Assembly (NCBI GenBank): GCA_900073065.1
Contig: FJOG01000015.1
Span: 877,791 to 941,790 of the forward strand
From: Phialocephala subalpina
Lineage: Eukaryota; Ascomycota; Leotiomycetes; Helotiales; Mollisiaceae
Length of the DNA: 64,000 nucleotides
Reading direction: 5' to 3'
The translations under genes were made by a program, and so were the position numbers. Below, one piece after another: positions 56,128 to 64,000 of the stretch. The stretch's first letter is position 1, and every line of letters starts with the position of its first letter. The notes under the pieces were generated by a model. It saw nothing but the letters and a program-made list of their open reading frames with translations, was not told the DNA's origin and made no database searches.

Positions 56128-57576
56128 TCAACCCTCGCTGGCAACAGTAACCTGAGTCGTCATCATGATGCCCCCTTTCGCCGGGGCAATGATTTGGTCT
56201 GTCGAACCTGCAAGGCTATTGCTAGACCCTCTTCTCTCAGCGAAACCGTATGCGTGATGACCAAGTTTCCCAAGTTCTGTAGCGTTCGTATGACCATCTT
56301 TCACTACCGATATATCATGGCCAGAGAGTTGCGCAAAGGTTGGGTGGCTGAGTTTTCCGCTCTTTGATCTACTCGAGGACTTGGGAAATTCTGATCCTCC
56401 CTGAGCGTACCTCTTTGTAAAAGATGAGGATATCCCAGGCAGTATGCCGATGACTACACAGACAGTTACTTCGACAGCGGTGAGAACCATGATCCTCTTG
56501 ATGCTGTTTTGCACATCGGTCACCAGCAAGATGATGCGAATAATGCTCACAATTATAGCAACGAATGCGATACTATAAACACCACATATTACGATTCTGA
56601 GCCGACGTTCGGTGACTTTGAGTAAAACCGGGAAGGGTAGGATGCATACTGTCCACCTCAATGTTAGTTGATGGAGACTCCGGGGAAGAGATTGGGTAGC
56701 TTGAAAGTAATAATCTTTGTCCAGAAAAGCAAAAAGAGTAGACTTACAAATTATATCGGTTGTGATATGTATGGTAAAGTGAGTCCACTATATCATGTTA
56801 GGAGCAATTTAAGATATCAAGGACAAACATACAAAGTCCCAGGCATGAATTATTGGCACACATTGTGAACCTGAGGGCAAGGCCCACCTCCGTGCTAGAG
56901 GCCAGCAGGCGAAGAAGTAGGTTATGTAGAGAAACGGCCAAATTCCAATCAAGAAGTATAAGTGACAGATAGCCAGAAAGTGGTTGCGTTGGAATCTCCT
57001 AGTAAGTTGAATATGGAAGAAGTTTATCGAGATTTTAACAGCCCATAATGAAGCGAGATAAAAGAAAGTGCCGGAGAAGAACAACTATCGATCCACAACT
57101 TATTAGCTTCTATATTTTAAGGTGGAATGGAATTGTAGTGACAGACCTTTTGAACCTCGATAAAGTTTGAAGGGTTTTCAATTGTTGGAAGAAGTTTGAA
57201 AGTGCGCATTTGCATTGCAATGAGAGCTAATTGCATAACCTTGAAAGGATTGTTTTCTTAGCAGGGCAAGCTATAGGATACGAGGGTTGAAAAAGAAGTT
57301 ACTCGGACGCAGCTCGAGTTTGTTAAGGGGAGCTGCCAAATAATGAGGAAAGGGACTCAAGGTTATCTCACCGTAGCAAAAATCAAAGCAAACTCTAGGA
57401 GCTCAAACCGCTTCTGGACAATAACACGAAGATAAAAGCGAGTAGCACATGCCAAACATGACACGATGGCACAAACGATGAGCAGAATCTACAAATGCTC
57501 CGTTAGCAAAAAGTGAACTTGACAGGAGCGTTGCAAGAAATAGAGGCTTCAAACGGACCTGCGCAGCTTCAATCAT
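56128..57576 (-). CDS. Fungal rhodopsin-like integral membrane protein
   Basis: A multi-span membrane protein of the fungal 'rhodopsin domain' family (unrelated to retinal opsins as far as known). Exon 1 is tiny (MIEAAQ, from ATG 57576). An intron with donor GTCCGT and acceptor TTTGTAG leads to TM1 'ILLIVCAIVSCLACATRFYL'. Next come 'ALIAMQMRTFKLLPTIEN', 'FFYLASLWAVKISINFFHIQ', 'LIGIWPFLYITYFFACWPLA' with the family's CxP-type loop near 'SQCVPIIHAWDFV', then 'VYSIAFVAIIVSIIRIILLV' and 'MVLTAVEVTVCVVIGILPGI'. The C-terminal tail is Ser/Gly-rich and cytosolic. Seven hydrophobic segments are plausible. Members with a CFEM domain are effectors or receptors; none is seen here. It lies between the two duplicated segments. 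Confidence 0.75.
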
Positions 57577-58321
57577 TTTGATTACTATCGCAACTCCGTG
57601 AAGTGCGATTTGGCGCTCCAGGAATTGAGCAAAAAGAAATGATTCCAAGGCAAGAGGAAAAGTAATGATGATCTTGCTCGGTTTCTGGGGGTGGGGCGTT
57701 GGTGTATCTAGGGGAAGGATGCGTCGTTTACTCTTCGCGCTCGGTTTTCCCGGCCTGCAAGAAGACAAGCTGGGAAGTTAAGTGGCGCATGTCTCAGCAT
57801 CAAAATATGAGATCTCACACTAAAATTTTAACTTTCTTGGCGTATTGACCCGTTTTCCGTTCTCACTGTTTCCAGAACTCTGAAGACGCAGAGGCGGGAG
57901 AGCAATTCTCTGTGAGATTTTTGGCGTTTGAAGAGTATTCCAACGTTTGTGAGCTTTCACTGAAATATTAGTATATTACCAATTCTTTACAGGTCTAGAA
58001 AACGTGAGAATGTCTAAATTAAATTAGATCCAGAAGGGAAGTGCAAACTAATACAAGATTTTTCAATTGGTACGAAGGTACAGCGACAAGAGATAACGGG
58101 GTGGTGGTGGAGGACCTTGCGCAAGGGTGCAGGGTTTGAATGGTTTGAATAATCAATGAATGCTTTCTTTTTCTCGTGATTAATTTTTGAGTACGCAGAG
58201 GGCTTGATGTGTGATCCTGTGGCGCCAGGGGCTTGGTCCACTTCCCCAGCCGATCGGTTCACACCGAGAACCAGAAAATAAAGGGGACGGGGTCTTGGCA
58301 TCAGGACCCCAGGTAATGGTG
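57577..58321. other. Intergenic, no gene seen
   Basis: Promoter region of the membrane protein gene and 3' flank of the small secreted protein gene. Confidence 0.5.
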
Positions 58322-58705
58322 CTAATGCTCCTTATCACGCAAGTGCTGATAGGCTGGTCTGACTGGTTTTTGATACACGAGATCAAGCCTCCCCCGCAAA
58401 TGGTATAGAGCCCAGGTTTTGGCGTTCTCTATGCATTGTCGAGCTTCCACTGATTCCGGATTCCGGCAGCTGTCACTATTGTGGTGCTGACTGCGTTGAA
58501 GATCAGTGATGGGAAAGCAGGAGATGCCGCCCCATTTTGAATGTCGCCTTCCTTTCTTGAGTGCGTCTGTGGCGAGGAGTGTAGCGAGGGTTGGAAAGCC
58601 CACTGCTCCAGCTGCCGTCGTCATGGTGGAAGATTCCTCTCTGTAGGCACGGATGCCTACCAGCAAGAAGAGAAGTGAAATGATTGAAATTTGAAGAACA
58701 CGCAT
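58322..58705 (-). CDS. Small secreted protein candidate
   Basis: 127 residues in one exon. The N-terminus MRVLQISIISLLFLLVGIRA is a strong signal peptide ending in an Ala-x-Ala-like site. The mature part is basic and has only three cysteines, in 'GGISCFPITDLQ', 'NSDSCRNPES' and 'ARQCIENAKT', so disulfide pairing would be incomplete. An unseen intron could change the C-terminus. No known domain. It may be an apoplastic protein or effector candidate, or an open frame that resembles one. Confidence 0.45.
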   Translation of the reverse strand: MRVLQISIISLLFLLVGIRAYREESSTMTTAAGAVGFPTLATLLATDALKKGRRHSKWGGISCFPITDLQRSQHHNSDSCRNPESVEARQCIENAKTWALYHLRGRLDLVYQKPVRPAYQHLRDKEH

Positions 58706-58802
58706 GATGTACCTTCATTAAAACTTTTCATTCTTTTGTCACGAAGCCTAGGCAGGAATTTGATTTGGCTCGTGAGGATGACAGCAGGGAATACCTACTA
58801 AG

Positions 58803-59350
58803 CGAGGCTGAGAGAAAAAGCGGACTGAAGATTAGTCTCGATCGGGCTAGAATATTCATGCAAGTGAGACATCATACCAAAAGATGCTTTGATCCTTTGA
58901 TCCTTTGATCCTTTCCTCTATGAAACACAACACATTCCGGATAGCACCTATGAGCTCAAGTTTGGCTTCTGACGATACGAAAACAATCCCAAAGCTGAGA
59001 TGCTTTGAAAGCAGAAGGATCCGGAATGCCATCTTCTGATGTCCGGGGGCATGATTAAGCCTGTCGGCGAATTCGAATCGACCCGGAAAATTATTTCAAT
59101 GTTGGTGTTTTGACAGAGCTCCCGGCGTGTCACTGAGCTCACCCCATTAGTCAAATGGACTATCGCCAAAACTGGTGGAAGAGGTGTGAATCCAGCCGTA
59201 TCTTCTTAACCGACTTTTAAATTCATTACAATGTCCTTGCAAAGTTGGGATTTCCATAAAAGTCGTGTCATTTCTTTCTTCGCTTTCTAGTTCCAAATTT
59301 TGCGTCGTTCACTTTCTGTCCTTTTGCGCATGTTTTACGACAATTCAACT
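58803..59350 (+). repeat. Direct segmental repeat, copy 2
   Basis: Second copy of the 55511-56040 segment, about 3.3 kb away in the same orientation. It ends just before the arrestin-like pseudogene start and so would have formed its promoter and 5' leader. Includes a TTTGATCC tandem repeat (58888-58914). Confidence 0.7.
58888..58914. repeat. 8-bp tandem repeat (TTTGATCC)n
   Basis: About 3.4 units of TTTGATCC, present only in copy 2 of the segmental repeat. Confidence 0.7.
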
Positions 59351-59371
59351 TTTTAATTTCGCACATCCATC

Positions 59372-60860
59372 ATGAATTCAGACCAAGAGCCTCAACTCCG
59401 TCTCATTCTAGAGCACACAACGAAAAGACCCGATGTAGCTACCACAGCCACAGCCTGGAACCCCGAGGACGAGCTTGTTGTTCATCTAGAGTTGACAAGC
59501 AAGGAAACGCTTCGTGCCGACAGCATTACAATTTACTTCGATGGTGCAGATATTGATAGCAGTATTGTTAGCAGCCGCTGAACAATCATCCAGGCGTCTC
59601 GTAGAATTGGATAGCCGAAACTGCAGTCCCCAATGGAAAACTCGTCACTGTCGGCAGTAAGTCTGAGCGCAAAGAAAGCAGAATCCGATGCTTCTTCCAG
59701 AGTACCTTGGACTGACCAATCCAACTTCAAGTTTCTCAGCCAGGCGCATGACATCCTTCAAACAAACGTATCTCGAAGGGACTCGCCGCGAGGAAGATTT
59801 GTTTCTGAAGCGCCCTTTCACTTTATCATCTCCAGAACGATCCCATCCACCAATTCGGAAGCACCAGAACAATGCTTGCGACTCCCTCGCTCGCTCGATT
59901 TAGGAGATGGGTACATTGACCCATCCAGGGGGAAGCGATTCGCGCACCCTAGTATCACGTTCTATCTGCGAGCTGTTGTGACTGTGTTTACCGCGGGCCA
60001 CGAGGATCCCAAGTCGGTGGAGACGTTTCTTCCAGTAATCATAGCACCGTACACCGAGGAGCTTCCGCCAACAGAAACAGGTGATTTCCCCTGGAGTTCA
60101 AGGAGCAAGAATTGGAAACACTGCGGCGATCACTACTGGGCAGGATGCTAAGAACCATGAGTATGTCATTACAACAACCACCTGCTCTTAGCTACGATGC
60201 CACATCCACCTCTAGCAGTACGGATGCTGTTATGGAGCTGGAGTTCGAAGCGAAAAACTCAAGCTCAAGCGATGTACAGAAAGTTCTCCGAGGATTGCGC
60301 TTCACGCTGTTTTCACTGGTAAGGGTCAAGGCCTTTTTTTCGGTGAAGTCCTTCCCGAGGCTACCCAGCTAGAGTCTGTTGGGCCTCTTTAGCGAGGCGA
60401 AGCTCCGCGACACCATCATAAAACTAGACACTCGGATCATTTGAGGGGCCTCATGGGAATACAGGTTCGATTTGGAAGGTCAAATCGAAAGTCAACACGA
60501 GACTCAAATCAACACAGCTGCCACTTCGTGAACCAGTCACTCTGTACTCTGGAATCAGAGTAGCACCAGCGAGCCTAACGGTACATGGGCTTCCAATATT
60601 ACCATCCCAATCGAGATCAATGGACGCCTCTTACCCAACTTTTGCAGTTCATTAGTAGCGCGCTTCTACAGCCTTATCGTTCGAGTCAAAGTTCCTGGAG
60701 CTCGGGAAGAATCTTTCGACCTGGAAGTTCCTGTTTAGGTCATACATACTCCTCCGGGGAAAACGGAAACACCTGAGGTCGAGCCTGTCAGAGAAGGATT
60801 TTTGCAATACCGGAGAGAATCAGAGAGTTCATGGTTTGGTGACGATTCATTGGTAAGATA
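59372..60860 (+). pseudogene. Arrestin-like gene with multiple nonsense codons
   Basis: The start reads 'NPEDELVVHLELTSKETLRA' and 'SITIYFDGADIDSSI', like the arrestin N-terminal sandwich. Later frames contain 'TFYLRAVVTVFTAG' and, after 60450, 'WASNITIPIEINGRLLPNFC' with 'RFYSLIVRVKVPGAREESFD', the pattern of the arrestin second half. Between 60442 and 60738 one frame is open except for TGA (60442-60444), TGA (60529-60531) and TAG (60736-60738), each explicable by a single C-to-T (or G-to-T for the first) change. A further frame change occurs near 60390. Such a pattern fits a decayed gene, not a set of introns. Arrestin-like proteins in fungi recruit ubiquitin ligase to membrane transporters. 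Confidence 0.55.
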
Positions 60861-61566
60861 CTTCGTTGCGATGGTTCGAGGAAGGTGGCTAACTGGCTTT
60901 TAGGAGGACCAGCAGGACCCCGCTACAGTACTATCCTTGACTGGTTTTGAGGGTTTGATAGGGAATGGCAGCTCCAAATCACTGAGCCATCATCTCATTG
61001 CAGTGACATTTCAGAAGCCACCCCTCTTGGTGAACAAGGCGTTACGCGAGCGGGGAATTAACAAGCGGGAATTGGGGCATTTAACATCAAGCAATATATG
61101 TACTGTACATATCAGGGGCTCCACGTGACTGCAGATGCTTGAATGCACCTCTTTCACATTCGTTGGTTGCTTGCTTCTTGTTGTAAGAAATCAGAAATCT
61201 ACCAACTACTGTGGATTATTGCAAACTCTACCATAGTCAAAGAAATAATTTGACATTCCGGTCTTCGAGGAGCCCCACCACAGCCCCTATTACAACTTTT
61301 CGCTTACGGGAACTTCTCGGACAAATAAGACAGCTCATCCTAGGTAGGGGCGGCCGCATCGCCGACATTCCGTGTCCTTTGCCAGCCTCGACAAAAATGG
61401 CATCCAATCTATCTTCTGCAAACACCCGCGTCACCTTTCCCACTGTCTGTCCTTTTCATACTGGACGGTGTTTGCAAGCTCTCCTACCAAAGGTCTTCCC
61501 ATAGACCATCTGCGACCAAGAAAGGCGTCTCCCAACCCCTCCAAGTTCTCGGCGAAGGTGTGAAGG
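60861..61566. other. Intergenic, possible 3' end of the arrestin-like relic
   Basis: Nothing that can be assigned; an open stretch 60905-61125 may belong to the relic's tail. Confidence 0.4.
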
Positions 61567-62488
61567 ATGATTAAGTCAACACAAATTGCTAGGCTAGATG
61601 GTATGCATCCGGTGCCGAGGAAGAGCTGGCAGAGACTGATAGTGGACCAGGCCTGATGCTTTGCGCATCTACCGATGATGAACAAGTACGCAAATTCTCT
61701 GAGGACTATGCTGGGCGGCGGATTGTGGCTGACGGATATCCCAGGCCGGCTCATCTCTCGATGAGATTAAGTCCCAGGTGAAGATGGTTCTACGACGTCT
61801 CAATCGAAATTCCGAGCCTCAAGCCAGCATTGAGAGTGGCCAATATACCCTACAGTACGTCATTTCACCATGATGCCACACGAAATGAGCTTCATCTTGT
61901 TGGGTTTGAAGGAGCGCCTCGAGTTCGCTCGTTTCACAGATCCTCGAAGACTCACTTCTTGAATCGCTAAAGGAAATGTACGAAGGTCAAGCAAGAGTAC
62001 CCGCTGACGAGCCAACTAGCTACCTCATCTCCCAGGACATCGTCTACATGTGCATCAGCGAACGATCATACCCCCGAAAGCTAGCCTTCACCTACCTCTC
62101 CGACCTGATGGGCGAATTCTCCACCACATACCCTCTGCAACAAGTCCTCTCCTCCACTATGCGACCATACGCCTTCATGGAGTTTGATACCTTCATCTCT
62201 CGCACAAAATCCACCTACTCCGATTCTCGAGCCACACAAAACCTCGATAAGCTCAACGATGAGTTACGCGATGTCACAAAGGTCATGACGAAGAACATCG
62301 AGGATTTGTTATATAGAGGAGATAGCTTGGAGCGTATGGGTGAGGTCAGTAGTCGGCTGAGGGAGGACAGTAGGAAGTACAAGAAGGCCGCGGTTAGGAT
62401 TAATTGGGAGCTGATGTTGAAGCAATACGGACCGTTTGCTGGTGTTGGATTCTTCATTCTCTTCTTCATTTGGTGGAGATTCTTCTAA
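61567..62488 (+). CDS. SEC22: R-SNARE Sec22
   Basis: Vesicle SNARE for traffic between ER and Golgi. Exons splice to 'MIKSTQIARLDGLMLCASTD', then 'GSSLDEIKSQVKMVLRRLNR', 'IESGQYTLHYLISQDIVYMC' and 'SERSYPRKLAFTYLSDLMGE', the longin domain in the usual order. The SNARE helix follows ('LRDVTKVMTKNIEDLLYRGD', with the zero-layer Arg in LLYRGD) and a C-terminal anchor 'GPFAGVGFFILFFIWWRFF'. Introns are about 61601-61651, 61690-61742 and 61853-62020, the last with a TAG acceptor that produces the conserved 'YTLHYLI'. About 215 residues, as expected. The neighbouring duplications and pseudogene do not touch it. Confidence 0.9.
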
Positions 62489-63188
62489 AGGAAAGACGCT
62501 GGCTAGCTCGTGGAAAGACTCACGCATTTAAGTTCGTGGCCTCTCCCATCGAGCCGTAAGAGTATGGTTGTATATCAAAGAGCGGATATGATACCTCGAC
62601 ATTACATTCAGGGAGCACTGGCGTTGTCATATGGAAGATGGCCAAGGAAAATGGCTGGTAATCTTCTATAATCAATGAGAAAAACGGCATGTAGAGTACA
62701 AACGCTCATCGGACCCTGGTATTCAGTCACTTCTGTCTCAAGTCCTTCAATGAATCAGTATTGGGTGTATGGAAATCGTGGTTCCGGTAGTGCCGCCCCA
62801 ATCTTTCATCTCCTTTTCCATCTGTTTTGCTTTCAGTCAAACACTTCATCGTCATCCCGCCACATTCGGACATCTGTGGGTTCCGAGTGCTTGCAACTCT
62901 ACCTCGCTTCATCTGAGTCTTACATTCCATGTGATGCTTCATGGGAGGGCTAGCCCCTGAACCTATGTGAGTCAGTTGCAAGATATATATTTTCTTTCTA
63001 CCTCAACCTCCAAATTGAGTCAAAGAGGTCATGCGTGAATCGAATTCCTTCCATCGTCGCAGCTCACAACTCTTCTTACCTCCTCCTTCTTCTCTGTGTC
63101 TCGTGCCGTCTCTGACCTGCCACCGGGTGGACTTTTTTCGACACATCGTAACAATATCCTTCCAGCATTCGTTGACCAGATTAGCACT
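62489..63188. other. Intergenic, no gene seen
   Basis: Short chance frames only; the end is promoter of the phosphoesterase gene. Confidence 0.5.
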
Positions 63189-64000
63189 ATGAGATACAAA
63201 CTCACTGCAGCGCTGTTATGGCCAGTGCTCGTTCTTGCAGGGTCGTTGAAAGACATCAAGCATGTAATCTTCGTCATGCAGTCAGGCAGGTCCTTTGATC
63301 ACGTGTGTTCACATCTTCACCGATCAGTAGTATTTCCTTACTACGTCTACAGTATTTCGGGACCATGGCCGGCGTCAGAAATATTGCTGATCCCAACTAC
63401 CAAATCAACAATGGTGGCGGAGATGTCTTTGCTCAGTGAGTCACTCTTCGAGCCCACGTCAAAGCGCTTCCTAACACCAATTCTAGAAAGACTGCCCCTG
63501 ATGCGAACAACCAAGTAGGGACGGCGTTACCATGGCATGCTTCATATCTTGGTCCTAGTTAGAGTGATGCTGCCCAATGTTGATTGGAGGTAATGCCAGC
63601 TGGACCTATTCACACGCCGCATGGAAAAATGGAGAAAACGACCAGTGGGCCTCGAGAAACAGTCCTTGCAGCATGGCTTACTTCACGAGAGATGATATCC
63701 CTGTCCATTTTGCTATTGCAGAATTTTGGACTGTTGGAGATGTGTACCAAGTGAGTAGATTATCCATGCTACTCAAGATGTAACTGAAAAGTGAGTGTGA
63801 AGGACTGAAAAATGAGTGTGAAGGAATCGGTGATGTCTTCCATTGACTCAAATTGTGCTTTCTAGTTTTCTGTCTCAGCTAGCATACCCGGTGGGCCGCA
63901 GCTATCCAATGCTGGTGGTCCTGTAATGGAGGGTACAAATCACAGTCCAGGATGTCACCACACGTTCCCCAACCTCGACTGCTATCCCCTCTCCTAGCAC
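63189..64000 (+). CDS. Secreted phosphoesterase family protein (PLC/acid phosphatase-like), 3' end beyond window
   Basis: A signal peptide (MRYKLTAALLWPVLVLAGS) precedes 'LKDIKHVIFVMQSGRSFDH', the first motif of the phosphoesterase (alkaline-phosphatase-like) family. Relatives read Q-E-N-R-S/A-F-D-H here; the usual catalytic-site Glu-Asn is replaced by Ser-Gly. After an intron 'FGTMAGVRNIADPNYQINNG', 'GTALPWHASYLG' and 'RDDIPVHFAIAEFWTVGDVY' follow in the family order. Introns at about 63302-63354, 63439-63485 and 63752-63864 are needed; the last includes a 21-bp tandem repeat. The gene runs off the right edge. Substrate could be a phospholipid or phosphomonoester. Confidence 0.7.
63788..63829. 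repeat. 21-bp tandem repeat within an intron
   Basis: GAAAAGTGAGTGTGAAGGACT followed by GAAAAATGAGTGTGAAGGAAT, two near-identical units. Confidence 0.7.

Overview
The window is eukaryotic and reads as a filamentous ascomycete. Genes are split by many short introns (about 40-170 nt) with GT...AG borders and CTGAC/CTAAC-like branch sites. The families are typically fungal: Zn2Cys6 and Yap-type bZIP regulators, 2EXR proteins, fungal NLR-like (STAND) proteins, GH43 and GH63 glycosidases, a fungal rhodopsin-like membrane protein and Elp5. Several blocks are almost pure A+T, as left by repeat-induced point mutation (RIP). I suspect Leotiomycetes, but nothing in the sequence proves it.

Left part (1-12.2 kb), accessory in character: a 2EXR gene cut by the edge; a secreted GH43 exo-galactanase-like enzyme with a C-terminal carbohydrate-binding module; a 2EXR relic beside a possible transposon end; an intact 1105-codon patatin-NACHT-ankyrin-like NLR gene; a frameshifted SprT-like metalloprotease relic; and an approximately 800-bp AT-rich block.

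Middle (12.2-29.6 kb), a candidate catabolic cluster: two paralogous Zn2Cys6 regulators that share an unusual 14-nt microexon inside the zinc cluster, a small bZIP, an MFS transporter, a short-chain dehydrogenase, an FAD phenol-type monooxygenase, a two-domain extradiol (VOC) dioxygenase and a fumarylacetoacetase-family hydrolase. The set fits import, hydroxylation, ring cleavage and breakdown of an aromatic compound. A solo LTR with perfect 5-bp target duplication lies between the transporter and the second regulator.

Right part (30-64 kb) mixes housekeeping and lineage-specific genes. Housekeeping: Elongator subunit Elp5, tri-snRNP 27-kDa protein, an intron-containing tRNA-Gln(CUG), ER glucosidase I and R-SNARE Sec22. 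Lineage-specific: a decayed 2EXR copy, an NLR-type N-terminal domain fused to a coiled coil instead of an NTPase, three Ser/Thr-rich single-pass surface proteins, a Fungal_N plus double ubiquitin-like protein, a DUF952 protein, a 2EXR protein with an N-terminal PCNA-binding-like motif, a rhodopsin-like membrane protein and a small secreted protein flanked by a direct duplication of about 540 bp, an arrestin-like pseudogene with three in-frame stops, and a secreted phosphoesterase cut by the right edge. All exon models were inferred by hand from reading frame and splice signals.
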